Shown here piece by piece: positions 17,409-26,338 of a stretch of 64,000 bases of DNA (within the stretch, counting starts at the first letter, position 1; every line of letters begins with the position of its first letter). This DNA is from Catellatospora sp. TT07R-123 (lineage in GTDB: Bacteria; Actinomycetota; Actinomycetes; Mycobacteriales; Micromonosporaceae). Where the stretch lies: positions 682,001 through 746,000 of the forward strand of contig NZ_BNEM01000002.1 of assembly GCF_018327705.1 (NCBI RefSeq). The letters are read 5' to 3'. The notes beneath the pieces were generated by a model. It made no database searches, was not told the origin of the DNA, and worked only from the letters and a program-made list of their open reading frames with translations. The position numbers were made by a program, and so were the translations under genes.

Positions 17409-18764
17409 ATGAAACTGGAAACGTCGGCAGATCCCGCCGGGCTGTGGCGGCGGCTGGGCCGATGGCGCATCCCCGTGGTCGGCGCCGGGGCGCTGCTGAT
17501 GCTCGCCTCAGGCGGCCTGCTGCTGACACCCGCACCCGGTCAGCCCGCCCGGCTCACACCCGCGGCGGTGACCGCCGACCCGGTCGCCCGTGCCCGCGAA
17601 CGCCTGACCCGGCTGCCGGGAGACTGGCGGACGTGGGCGCAGCTCGGCATGGCATACCTGGAGCAGGGCCGCTCCAGCGGCGACCCGGCCCGCTACGCCG
17701 AAGCCGAGCAGGCCCTGCGCCAGTCCCTCACGGTGCACCCCGACGGCAACGCCGACGCCCTGGCCGGCCTCGGCGCACTCGCCGCCGCGCGCCACGAATT
17801 CGCCGAGGCGCTGCGACTGGGGCGGCAGGCCGTGGCCGTCGACGCCTACCACGCAGCAGGGTACGGGGTGACCGCCGACGCGCTGATCGAACTGGGCCGT
17901 TACGACCAGGCGTGGGCCGCGGTCCAATCGATGGTGGACCTGCGCCCCGACACCGGCTCGTATGCCCGCGCCTCCTACACCTGGCAGCTGCGCGGCAACC
18001 ACACCGAAGCCGTCGACCTGATGACCCGGGCACTGCACGCAGCCCCCGACGCCACCCAGGCCGCGTTCACGCTCGAACATCTGACCGGCCTGGCGTTCAG
18101 CCGCGGCGACCTGGACACCGCCGCAGCCCACGTCGCCGACGGCCTACGCCGCGTTCCCGGGCATCCGCCGCTGCTGGCGATGCGCGCCCGCATCGCCGCC
18201 GCCCGCACCGGCCCTGACGGCGACCTGAGCGCCGCCCGCGCCGACTGGACCCAGGTCCTCGACCGGCTCCCGCTGCCCGGTTACGCCGCCGAGTACGGCG
18301 ACCTGCTCGACGCCGCCGGCGACACCGAAGGCGCCCGCCAGCAGTACGATCTCGCCCGTGCCGCGTTCGGGCTACAGGCCGCCCAGGGCGTCGACGTCGG
18401 CATCGAACAGGCCGCCTTCGACACCGAGCACGGCGACGCCGCCACAGCGCTGGCCGAAGCCGAAGCCGCGTACAGCCGTAGGCCCTCCATCGCCGGCGCG
18501 GACACCCTCGCCTGGGCGCTGCACACCCGTGGCCGCGACACCGAGGCCTTGGACTACGCCGACAGGGCACTGCGCCTGGGCACCGACGACGCCCTCATGC
18601 TCTACCACCGCGGCATGATCAGCGCCGGGCTCGCGGATGACCCCGATCGGGCTCGGGCCGCACGCGAAGACCTCGCCAAGGCCTTGGAACTCAACCCTTA
18701 CTTCTCCGTCCGGCACGCCCGCGACGCCCGCGTCCGCCTAACGGCGCTGGGAGGACACCCATGA
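17409..18764 (+). CDS. Membrane-anchored tetratricopeptide-repeat protein
   Basis: 451 residues. One N-terminal signal anchor (IPVVGAGALLMLASGGLLL, about 21-39), then TPR-like helical pairs through to the end, for example YAEAEQALRQSLTVHPDGNA and TEALDYADRALRLGTDDALM. It probably lies outside the membrane as a scaffold. Its stop overlaps the ATG of the transporter gene by four bases (ATGA), so the two are translationally coupled. Confidence 0.85.
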   Translation: MKLETSADPAGLWRRLGRWRIPVVGAGALLMLASGGLLLTPAPGQPARLTPAAVTADPVARARERLTRLPGDWRTWAQLGMAYLEQGRSSGDPARYAEAEQALRQSLTVHPDGNADALAGLGALAAARHEFAEALRLGRQAVAVDAYHAAGYGVTADALIELGRYDQAWAAVQSMVDLRPDTGSYARASYTWQLRGNHTEAVDLMTRALHAAPDATQAAFTLEHLTGLAFSRGDLDTAAAHVADGLRRVPGHPPLLAMRARIAAARTGPDGDLSAARADWTQVLDRLPLPGYAAEYGDLLDAAGDTEGARQQYDLARAAFGLQAAQGVDVGIEQAAFDTEHGDAATALAEAEAAYSRRPSIAGADTLAWALHTRGRDTEALDYADRALRLGTDDALMLYHRGMISAGLADDPDRARAAREDLAKALELNPYFSVRHARDARVRLTALGGHP

Positions 18765-20320
18765 GGCGCGCTCTCGCCTTCACCGCCGCGGCCTGGGCCG
18801 TGCTCACCGCCACAGCAACCCCGGCCGCGGCTCATCCGCTGGGCAACCTCAGCGTCAACCAGTACGCCCAGCTGAGTATCGGTGCCGACGCGGTGAACGT
18901 CGACTACGTGCTGGACATGGCTGAGCTGGCCGCCTTCCAGGTGATCCGCCGTGACGTCGACACCGACCACGACGGCACCGGCTCCGCCGCCGAGAGCAGC
19001 GCCTACGCGCGCCACGCCTGCACCGGTGTCGCCACGACCTCCGAGCTGTCCATCGCCGGGCGTCGCTCACATCCGGCGGTCCAAACCGCCACCCTCACCC
19101 TGCCCCCGGGGACGGCGGGGCTGGCCACGCTGCGCCTGGAATGCCGGCTGTCCGTGCCGGCGCATGTCGAGCGCGACACGCAGATCTCGTACCGGTTCGG
19201 CCAGTACACCGACCGCAGCGGCTGGCGCGAGATGACCGTCGTGGCCGACGGTGTGCAGCTGGTCGACTCCACCGCACCGGCCACCAGTGTCAGCGAGAAA
19301 CTCACCCGGTATCCGACGTCGGCACTGCAGCAGCAGCCCGATGTCAGCTACGCCACCGCCACCGTACGGCCGGGTGAGGGCCCGCGTGCCGCTGATGCCG
19401 GCCCGGTTGCCGCCGCCGGAGTCACCGGCCGCGTCGACCGCCTCACCACCGCCTTCACCGACCTGGTGGCAGCCCGGCAGCTCACCCTCGGGTTCGCCAT
19501 GCTGGCGCTGCTCGTCGCGCTGGCGCTGGGCGCCGCGCACGCCGTCGCACCCGGACACGGCAAACTGATGATGGCCGCCTACCTCGTCAACGAACGCGGC
19601 ACCCTGCGCCAGGCGATGTCGGTGGCCGGCACCGTCGTGGCGACCCACACCGCCGGCGTCGTGGCCCTGGGCCTGCTGCTCACCACCGGACTGCACTTCG
19701 CCCCACAACGGATCTACACCTGGCTGACGATCGCCAGCGCCGTCGTCGTCTGCGCCGTCGGTGTGACGCTGCTGCGCCGCGCGGTGACCAACTGGCGCCA
19801 CCACCGCCACCACGAGCACACTCACGCTCACCCCGACGAACAACACGGCCACAGTCATGATCATGGTCACCACGACGACCGACACAGCCGTCCAGGCCAC
19901 ACCCATGGGCACCACGGTCACGGTCACCATCACGACCACAACCACGGACACAGTCACGACCTCAGCCACGGTCACGCTCATCACCACGGGCCGCATGCCG
20001 GCGGATTCAGCGTCCGCGGGGTACTGGCCATGGGCCTCGCGGGTGGCCTGACACCCAGCCCGTCGGCGGTGATCGTCCTACTCGGCGCGGTCGCCCTCGG
20101 CCGGGCCTGGTACGGCCTGCTGCTCGTGATCGCGTACGGCATCGGCATGGCCCTGACCCTCATCGGCGCGGGCATCGGCATCATGCGCCTGCGCGAACGT
20201 CTCGAACGAGACCCGCGCCAATGGATGACCCACCCGGCGTGGCGGATCCTGCCGGTGCTCACCTCCGCCCTCGTCGTCATCGTCGGTATGGGTGTGGCGG
20301 TCAAGGCGCTCATGATCTGA
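18761..20320 (+). CDS. NicO/HupE-type nickel-cobalt transporter with His-rich loop
   Basis: 519 residues. Signal peptide 1-24; an extracytoplasmic N-terminal domain (HPLGNLSVNQYAQLSIGADA onward); then about six membrane helices split by a cytoplasm- or surface-facing loop (about 345-415) with some thirty histidines in HGHSHDHGHH-like runs. The helix motif GAAHAVAPGHGK is the conserved metal-site HxxxPGHGK of the NicO (RcnA/HupE-like) family. Expected role: export or uptake of Ni, Co or a similar cation; direction unproved. Co-translated with the preceding TPR gene. Confidence 0.87.
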   Translation: MRRALAFTAAAWAVLTATATPAAAHPLGNLSVNQYAQLSIGADAVNVDYVLDMAELAAFQVIRRDVDTDHDGTGSAAESSAYARHACTGVATTSELSIAGRRSHPAVQTATLTLPPGTAGLATLRLECRLSVPAHVERDTQISYRFGQYTDRSGWREMTVVADGVQLVDSTAPATSVSEKLTRYPTSALQQQPDVSYATATVRPGEGPRAADAGPVAAAGVTGRVDRLTTAFTDLVAARQLTLGFAMLALLVALALGAAHAVAPGHGKLMMAAYLVNERGTLRQAMSVAGTVVATHTAGVVALGLLLTTGLHFAPQRIYTWLTIASAVVVCAVGVTLLRRAVTNWRHHRHHEHTHAHPDEQHGHSHDHGHHDDRHSRPGHTHGHHGHGHHHDHNHGHSHDLSHGHAHHHGPHAGGFSVRGVLAMGLAGGLTPSPSAVIVLLGAVALGRAWYGLLLVIAYGIGMALTLIGAGIGIMRLRERLERDPRQWMTHPAWRILPVLTSALVVIVGMGVAVKALMI

Positions 20321-20582
20321 CCGACGGCACCGGCGGAACGGGTCGTCCCCGCGTCGCTGACCTCGTCGTGGTGACGACCCCTCCGCCCTGCCGCGCGACT
20401 ACAGTCGCGGGCTGCTCATCATCCTGGCCGCCGTCTGGGCCGCGGCCGGGCTGCTACTCGCGTTGAAAGCTGTCGGCCGACACCGGTCAGCCGCGACCGA
20501 CGACACCTCGACCACACCGACGCGACCTCGGTGAAAGCACCGTGGAGCGTGTCGGCCCGAGGCTGCGTCGCTCAGCGCCGCG

Positions 20583-21815
20583 CTAGCCCCGGACGAGTTG
20601 CCGTAGCGACACCGCCGGGTCGGTGAGCTGGGCGGCGGTGACGGCGATGTGCTGGTCGATGAGACGCTGGGCGGCGCGGGTGTCCAAGGGCTGGTTGACG
20701 GTGACGGCGGCGACGCAGAACCCGTCACGCAGATAGAAGACGCTGAGCGCGTCGTCGGTGTGCAGACGTGTCGCCGCTTCGGCCGACGGGTCAAGGTGGC
20801 CGACCATCTCCAGGTGGATGTCGTAGCGGTCAGACCAGAACCACGGCGCCCGCGACGGCTGCTCGGGGGCGCCCAGGATGGTCGCGGCGGCGGTCTGGCC
20901 GCTGCGCAGGGCATGGTCCCAGTGCTCGATACGCGGCATCGGCTGCCCGTCGGGGCCGCGTCGGCGGCAGGCGTCCCCGACGGCCAGGACCCGCTGGTGA
21001 CTGGTGCGCTGGCGAGCGTCGACCAGGATGCCGTTGTCGACGGCGATCCCGGCCGACTGAGCCAGCGCCGTATCGGCGGCGATGCCGATGCCGACGAGCA
21101 GCGCGTCGGCGGCCAGGATGCGACCGGTGGACAGTCCGACCCGGATCGTGCCGTCGTCGGCCGCACTGATGTGCGTCACGCCAGCCTGGTGCACGGCGAC
21201 GCCGTGCGTGGTGTGCCGGTGGTGCAGCAGGGCGGCGGCCTCAACGCCGATGGCTGCCGCCAGCGGCAGCTCACGATGGGCGACCATGCTCACCTGGCAG
21301 CCGCGGGTGACGGCGCAGGCGGTGGCTTCGGCGCCGATCAGCCCGGCGCCGACCACCACCAGCCGCTGTCCCGGACGCATGCACTCGCTCAGCCGTCGGC
21401 AGTCGTCGGCCGTCCTCAGCTGATGCACCGCGGCGTGGCCAGCCGGCAGGGTGTTGACGCCGGCCGGTAACTCCCGGGGAGTGCCGCCGGTCGCCAGTAC
21501 GATCACATCAGCGCTCAGTTGCCGGTCGGGCAGTTCGACGACACCGCGGTCAGGGTCGATACCGGTGACCGTGGTCCCGGTGAGCAGCTCGATGTTCTGC
21601 TCGGCGAACCAGGCTTCGGTTCGCAACGCGGTGGAGGGCCGCTCACCGCGCAGTACCTCCTTGCTCAGCGGCGGCCGGTCATAGGGCAGGGCGGCCTCGG
21701 CCCCGATGAGCGTGACAAGACCTGAGTGTCCGCCCGCGCGAAGCGCCTCCGCGGTGCTCAGCCCGGCAAGACCGGCGCCGACTATGACCACATGCCCGGT
21801 CGCCGCGGCGGTCAT
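20583..21815 (-). CDS. FAD/NAD(P)H-dependent ferredoxin reductase
   Basis: 410 residues, pyridine-nucleotide-disulphide-oxidoreductase fold of the ferredoxin/rubredoxin reductase group. FAD-binding GAGLAGLSTAEALR near residue 14, NAD(P)-binding VVGAGLIGAEAT near residue 147, second FAD motif RVLAVGDACRR near residue 270, and a C-terminal reductase domain. The ATG overlaps the stop of the Rieske gene by four bases. Together they form an electron-transfer pair; no terminal oxygenase is nearby. The 262 bp after the stop hold no supported gene. Confidence 0.9.
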   Translation of the reverse strand: MTAAATGHVVIVGAGLAGLSTAEALRAGGHSGLVTLIGAEAALPYDRPPLSKEVLRGERPSTALRTEAWFAEQNIELLTGTTVTGIDPDRGVVELPDRQLSADVIVLATGGTPRELPAGVNTLPAGHAAVHQLRTADDCRRLSECMRPGQRLVVVGAGLIGAEATACAVTRGCQVSMVAHRELPLAAAIGVEAAALLHHRHTTHGVAVHQAGVTHISAADDGTIRVGLSTGRILAADALLVGIGIAADTALAQSAGIAVDNGILVDARQRTSHQRVLAVGDACRRRGPDGQPMPRIEHWDHALRSGQTAAATILGAPEQPSRAPWFWSDRYDIHLEMVGHLDPSAEAATRLHTDDALSVFYLRDGFCVAAVTVNQPLDTRAAQRLIDQHIAVTAAQLTDPAVSLRQLVRG

Positions 21816-22165
21816 GGTGTGGTCGGTGGCTGGCCCGGGTACAACCACAGGTCGCCGTCGCGGGCCTCGACGCGGTGCGGGCAGGTGTCGCGGGTCGCCG
21901 GCAGGCACGTGACCTTGCCGGTACGCAGGTCGAAGCGGCTCTGGTGGGCCGGGCACTCGACCTCGCCGTTCTCCACCCAGCCTTCGGCCAGGGAAGCCTG
22001 CTCATGGGTGCAGGTGTCGTCGAGGGCGAAGAACCCGTCTCCGTCATGGAACAGGGCTATGTCGTCGCGCCAGCCCGTGAGCTTGGCCGGTACGAGGCGG
22101 GCTTCGCCGTCGGGCACCTCGGTCGCCCCGCAGACCCGGATTCCATCTGCTGATGCGCTAGTCAT
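21812..22165 (-). CDS. Rieske [2Fe-2S] ferredoxin
   Basis: 117-residue soluble Rieske protein of the bipheny-dioxygenase ferredoxin type. The cluster ligands are visible as CTHEQASL and CPAHQSRFD (C-x-H-x16-C-x2-H). The inner ATG (MTSASADGIRV) is preferred over an upstream start rich in Phe and Arg. It donates electrons presumably received from the coupled reductase; the acceptor oxygenase would be elsewhere. Confidence 0.92.
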   Translation of the reverse strand: MTSASADGIRVCGATEVPDGEARLVPAKLTGWRDDIALFHDGDGFFALDDTCTHEQASLAEGWVENGEVECPAHQSRFDLRTGKVTCLPATRDTCPHRVEARDGDLWLYPGQPPTTP

Positions 22166-22283
22166 GACCACCACGCTAGTTCGCCAGAACAGACAAAACA
22201 TCCTCAATCGACGGGATGACTTCTTACCGAACGAGAACGTCGACCCATGGTGCGGCCGTCGGGTTCAGGGCTGCCTACCTGCG

Positions 22284-22445
22284 GCTCTGACGGGTGACGA
22301 ACGGCCCGGTGCCCGCCTGGTCGTGGGTGACCTGTTCGGCAGCAACCTGTTCAACAGCCTTGCCGGTGGTGCGTTCATCGGCTTCGCCACCGGAAGCGGC
22401 GCGGTGCTGCTGGCGCATACCTGCTTACCCTGCCGCTGCCGTTGA
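22284..22445 (+). pseudogene. Remnant of a sodium/calcium-exchanger-family gene
   Basis: About 53 codons reading ARLVVGDLFGSNLFNSLAGG and GFATGSGAVLLAH. GDLFGSNLFN matches the alpha-repeat signature of cation/Ca2+ antiporters. The preceding and following sequence does not continue the family, and there is no start codon or partner repeat, so this is a decayed fragment. Confidence 0.5.
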
Positions 22446-22651
22446 CCTCCTGACCGGCGTCCACGATGCCAGGTTGCCGACAACCGGCAACCTGGCCGCG
22501 CCCGTGTCGGCTGCCTCAAGAGGTTGGCCGGCCACCGGTCACGCGCGCACGCCACCGGCCGAGGCCGGTACCGGCACGTCACGCACCAGGTGCAGCAGAT
22601 CGTCGACAGACCACTGGTCGTAGGCGTGGGCACCGTACCGCACCGCCAGCC

Positions 22652-23107
22652 CTGTCCATGCGCACCGTCGTCGGCGAACTCGGGGTCGGCACGATGTCCT
22701 TGTACCGCTACGTCGCCGACCGCATCCGCGACGCGGTCACCTGCCACGGCGCGATGATCCCGCTGCTACTTGCCCACCGGCACTCCAGTCCCGGCGTGAT
22801 GCGGTGCGGTGAGGCACTGCTGGACATCCTTGCGCGCACCGGCCTCGGCCCCGCCGACCGACTGATCGCCTACCGCGCCCTGTTGGCCTACCTGGCCGGC
22901 GCCCTGGCCGCCCAGGATCTGCATCCGCCGCACACCGACGAAGCAGTGGGGCCGAACATCCCCGACGGCTACCCCCGCTTGGCACAGGCATCAGCGGCCG
23001 GACATGCCATAAGCCCCGACGACGAGTTCCGCGGCGGGCTGCACCTGTTCCTCAATGGCCTGAGACAGCCGCCGAGCCCCGTGACCGGTGCCGGTCACGT
23101 CGCATGA
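22652..23107 (+). pseudogene. Degraded TetR-family regulator
   Basis: The frame contains LSMRTVVGELGVGTMSLYRY, a near-consensus TetR helix-turn-helix, but the conserved helix 1 before it is missing and the segment after it (ADRIRDAVTC) jumps into the C-terminal ligand domain (CGEALLDILARTGLGPADRL onward). Both an N-terminal loss and an internal deletion are implied. The upstream open frame is proline/arginine-rich and not TetR-like. Unlikely to be functional. Confidence 0.6.
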
Positions 23108-23246
23108 GCCAGCTGCTCAGCGTGCAGGCGGCCACTGACCCGCGAGCGGTCGGTCAGGACTGCGGTCGGCGGTCCGCCCAGGCGCTGCCGTACCAGGTCA
23201 CCGATGCCGTCGACGGTGATGATCGCGACCGGATCGGGTAGCGTCC

Positions 23247-23927
23247 GTGGTCGTGCAGAGACTGGCGCTCTTCGATCTCGACAACACGTTGGTGGACCGG
23301 GATGAGGCGTTTCACCGTTGGGCGGCCGGGTTCTGCGACGACCACGGCCTGCCCCCTGCCGCCTGCGCCTGGCTGGTCTCCATCGACGGAGGCGGCTTCG
23401 TGCCGCGGGACCGGTTCTTCGGTGAGGTGAGAGGGCGGTTCGGACTTGCCGCATCCGTTGATCACTTGTGGGCCGACTACCGGCAGCAGATGCCGGAGCT
23501 GGTCAGCTGCCGGCCTGCTGTCCTGGACATGCTGACCGGCCTGCGGCGGCAGGGATGGCGGATGGCCATCGTGACGAACGGCCGGGCCGACGGGCAGCTC
23601 GGCAAGATCCGTCGTACCGGGCTGGACCGGCATGTGGATGCCTGGGCAGTCTCGGGTGAGCTGGGGATCAGGAAGCCCGCCCGGGAGCTGTTCGAAGCTG
23701 CCGCTCGCGGATGCGGCCTGGAGTTGGCCGACGGTGGCTGGGCTGTGGGAGACAGTCCGACGCTGGACGTGGAGGGTGGCCGCGGGGCGGGACTTGCCAC
23801 CGTCTGGATCAGCAGGGGAATGACGTGGCCGCCCGAACTGAGCCCGCCCGACCAGGTCTGCGGCGCGGTGGAGGAGGTCGAGGGCGTGCTGTCCGGCGGC
23901 AGACCGGGGGGCATGCCGGTCGGATGA
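23247..23927 (+). CDS. HAD-superfamily hydrolase
   Basis: 226 residues. The four HAD motifs are present: nucleophile FDLDNTLVD near residue 9, VTNG near residue 110, Lys in GIRKPARELF, and acidic motif GDSPTLDVEGG. The alpha-helical cap between motifs I and II places it with phosphoglycolate-phosphatase-like small-molecule phosphatases. Starts with GTG. Substrate unknown and no metabolic neighbours. Confidence 0.9.
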   Translation: MVVQRLALFDLDNTLVDRDEAFHRWAAGFCDDHGLPPAACAWLVSIDGGGFVPRDRFFGEVRGRFGLAASVDHLWADYRQQMPELVSCRPAVLDMLTGLRRQGWRMAIVTNGRADGQLGKIRRTGLDRHVDAWAVSGELGIRKPARELFEAAARGCGLELADGGWAVGDSPTLDVEGGRGAGLATVWISRGMTWPPELSPPDQVCGAVEEVEGVLSGGRPGGMPVG

Positions 23928-24111
23928 GCTCTGGGGCGTTTGAGTGTGCGCTGGGTCTGCATCGATAGCGCCGGTCACCGTCAGCCGTTGCTCTGAGGCA
24001 GGGGTAAAACCGCTACTCCGGCGGTGGATGCAGCGGGTACGGTGTCGCTGTGGCCGGTGATCGCCTGTAGCGGCGGCCTACGGAGACAGACGCACGGACA
24101 CGAAGGAGCGA

Positions 24112-24477
24112 ATGGTGCCTGGCGCTGTACTGCGAGGGGTGACTTTGGACTGTGCCGACCCGCAGGCGCTGGCGGGCTTCTACGGTGCACTGACCGGAAT
24201 GCGCGAGCTCTTCAGTTCGGACGGGTTCGTCGCGCTGACGGACGGCTCCGGCTGTGATCTGGGATTCCAGCGGGTTGACGGATACCGGGCTCCGCAGTGG
24301 CCGGGTCAGGACGTGCCACAACAGTTCCACCTGGATTTCCGCGCCGACGACCTCGATGCGATGGAGGAACTGGCGCTGGAACTCGGCGCGGCCAAACCGG
24401 CCCATCAGCCCGGCGACGGACGCTGGCGGGTACTGCTGGATCCGGCTGGCCACCCCTTCTGCCTGACGTCTTCCTGA
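24112..24477 (+). CDS. VOC-superfamily glyoxalase-like protein
   Basis: 121 residues, one vicinal-oxygen-chelate module: LRGVTLDCADPQALAGFYGA at the start and LLDPAGHPFCLT at the end, the usual ends of actinobacterial glyoxalase-like domain proteins. His in QFHLDF and the C-terminal region are candidate metal ligands. Many members bind drugs or small ligands without catalysis. AAGGAGCG ribosome site. Confidence 0.85.
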   Translation: MVPGAVLRGVTLDCADPQALAGFYGALTGMRELFSSDGFVALTDGSGCDLGFQRVDGYRAPQWPGQDVPQQFHLDFRADDLDAMEELALELGAAKPAHQPGDGRWRVLLDPAGHPFCLTSS

Positions 24478-24514
24478 CCTCCTCGGCGTTGACAGGCATC
24501 CCCGCCAGACGCCG

Positions 24515-24602
24515 TTCATGTCCGCGACGAGGACGGTCGCCTCGTAGCGGACCGCGAGCCTGTCGTACCAGGTCCGGTTGCCCTCGATGCGATCTACGGT
24601 CG
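24515..24602 (-). pseudogene. C-terminal relic of an IS5-type transposase
   Basis: On the minus strand the frame reads RTWYDRLAVRYEATVLVA, which resembles the end of actinobacterial IS5-family DDE transposases (R..W..LA.RY...A.....A). Only about 30 codons remain and no terminal repeats were found. The DNA on both sides is unrelated to transposases. Evidence for an old, mostly deleted insertion. Confidence 0.45.
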
Positions 24603-24685
24603 ACGATGCTGCGCTACGCGATCGGCGAGTTCCACGCTGCCGGTGGTGAGCACTGGGCGCCTCGGCTTCAGCGTGATCGCGACCT

Positions 24686-25045
24686 TCACATCACACGCAG
24701 GTCTCGTACGCGAACGTCGATCTCACCGCCATGGTCAATCACGTCAACGAGAAGCGTCAGATCCGTCCTGCCGCAGTCAGACCACAGGTCGACCCAGACC
24801 TCCCATTCGCTTCTCTCTTCGAAGTGCATGCACTCGATCTCTTCCCATGCCGCGGCCGGAAGCGGCACCAGCCTGGCGGGATACTGCCGAGCCCACAGTC
24901 CGAGATCGTGCCTTGGATCTCCGGCGTACGGCGAGAAGTCCCGGGAGACCCCTTCGTAGTCACCAACCGCAATCCGACGAACGATGTCCTCAAGAAGCGG
25001 CCGGAACCGTTCCGGAACCCGAAACCCCCGCAGATCGTCGCTCAC
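24686..25045 (-). CDS. Hypothetical protein, DUF7668-like
   Basis: 119 residues beginning VSDDLRGFRVPERFRPLLED. The later segment WEVWVDLWSDCGRTDLTLLV resembles the small domain I recall as DUF7668 in actinobacterial and cyanobacterial unknown proteins; that assignment is tentative. The second of two nearby GTG codons is used because a run of G residues lies six bases before it. It follows the next gene upstream (25095-25568) after 49 bp on the same strand, so they may be co-transcribed. Confidence 0.6.
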   Translation of the reverse strand: MSDDLRGFRVPERFRPLLEDIVRRIAVGDYEGVSRDFSPYAGDPRHDLGLWARQYPARLVPLPAAAWEEIECMHFEERSEWEVWVDLWSDCGRTDLTLLVDVIDHGGEIDVRVRDLRVM

Positions 25046-25094
25046 GTTCACCCCCCCGAAACGGCGACCCGCTCCGGCTTCGCTGCTGGAATGC

Positions 25095-25568
25095 CTATTC
25101 ATCGAGGTCATCGTCCGGGTCTGCCAGGCTTTCGAAGAGCCCGCCGACACCACGGCCGGTTGGTCGGCCCGCGCCGTCCACCTCCATCAGCCTCCAGAAC
25201 GGGAGCCGATCGGCGAGTGGACCGTGCATCCCGTCGTCTTCGAGGTGGTAGAGGACCGCGTGCACGGTTTCGGCGGCGACATGGCGGGCCAGTCGCACCA
25301 GATCCTCCCGCCGCACTCCATCGGCGATGGCGCGCTCGACGGGCCAGAGCCCATCCACATCGCGCTGCCAGGTGTCGATCATCTGTGGCCGCAGGCGGTG
25401 CAGAAAGCGGAACCTGGCCACCTGAGCGATGTCCTCGCTCATCTCCGAACGTGCCCAGCTGAGCGGATCGTCGCAGCCCATCGCCCGCAGGTTCTGCAAC
25501 ATCCCCTCGGCGCGCTCCCGGTCCTGGTCGGTGAGCCCTTCCAGCCACCGCTGATCCTCGTCGGTCAC
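25095..25568 (-). CDS. Hypothetical protein, 157 residues
   Basis: Starts with a GTG (MTDEDQRWLEGLTDQDRERA). Predicted mostly helical with no membrane segment or signal. The middle carries AAETVHAVLYHLEDDG and the C-terminus is very acidic (LADPDDDLDE). No recognised family. Probably first gene of a pair with the downstream 119-residue protein. Confidence 0.65.
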   Translation of the reverse strand: MTDEDQRWLEGLTDQDRERAEGMLQNLRAMGCDDPLSWARSEMSEDIAQVARFRFLHRLRPQMIDTWQRDVDGLWPVERAIADGVRREDLVRLARHVAAETVHAVLYHLEDDGMHGPLADRLPFWRLMEVDGAGRPTGRGVGGLFESLADPDDDLDE

Positions 25569-25749
25569 GAGATCATTCTGGCTCCACCGTCAAGCCCGTA
25601 CCGGTGGAGGAACCGCGAGCGGGACACGGCTCCTGCCGGAGCAGAGCGACGTTCGTGATCGAAATGTGCCGCAACGGCTCTGCGCCGACCACGCCAGGTG
25701 AGGAAAGCTGAGACGTTCCTCCCGATCATGGATTGGAGTACGCCGCACC

Positions 25750-26274
25750 ATGCGCCGCCTCGCCCTGCCGTTGCTGCTCACCACCGTTCTGGCCACTGCG
25801 GCCGCTTGTGCCGGGTCCTCGCCCGACACCGCCGCCCAGCCCGCATCGCCCAGCCCTGTCGCGACGTCGGCCGCACCGTCGCCGTCGCCGAGCCCGTCGC
25901 CGGACACCGCCAGCTACGAGGAGGTCTGCGCGGGACGCACACAGCCGATGACGGAGGTCCTCACGACGGTCGTGCTGTACGCGGGCTTCGCGCACGGCAA
26001 CTACCAGGGCGGCGACCAGGCGATGAAGAGGGTGCTCGGCAAGCTGAAGGCAGCGGTCGCCGACTACGGGACGTACCTGTCGACAGCCCTCAAGGGCAGC
26101 ACGGACGCGAAGCTCACCGCGGCACTCACCGCTGACGTGGCCCGGCTGGACGCGTGGAGCAAGAAGATCGCCGCGTCCGGCACCGATTACGACGGCAAGG
26201 TCTACACCACGATCAGCGAGGGATGGACGGCGTTCTCGGACTCCAGCTCGTTCAGCGCCCTTTGCGCGGCCTGA
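25750..26274 (+). CDS. Putative secreted lipoprotein
   Basis: 174 residues. Signal sequence LALPLLLTTVLATAAAC with Cys20 as a plausible, if weak, lipobox cysteine, then a Pro/Ser/Ala-rich linker (about 27-52) and a helical domain of about 120 residues with two cysteines (near the start and end of the domain) that may pair. No family recognised. Likely anchored to the outer face of the membrane. Confidence 0.7.
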   Translation: MRRLALPLLLTTVLATAAACAGSSPDTAAQPASPSPVATSAAPSPSPSPSPDTASYEEVCAGRTQPMTEVLTTVVLYAGFAHGNYQGGDQAMKRVLGKLKAAVADYGTYLSTALKGSTDAKLTAALTADVARLDAWSKKIAASGTDYDGKVYTTISEGWTAFSDSSSFSALCAA

Positions 26275-26338
26275 CATCGCGGGAGGTCGTGACCGGCACG
26301 CCCGCACGCCGGTCCTCCCGCTCTGGCACACTGCAACG

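Noticed and set aside
19800-20000. Simple-sequence DNA repeat in the His-rich loop region
   Set aside because: It codes in frame for the histidine loop of the transporter and needs no separate explanation.
20361-20534. Membrane-like frame (LIILAAVWAAAGLLLALKAV) after the NicO gene
   Set aside because: No ATG, GTG or TTG start and no ribosome site in the open stretch; possibly a relic but unsupported.
22200-22445. Full-length exchanger gene spanning the frame from 21726
   Set aside because: Only about 50 codons resemble an exchanger; the preceding part is the antisense of the Rieske gene.
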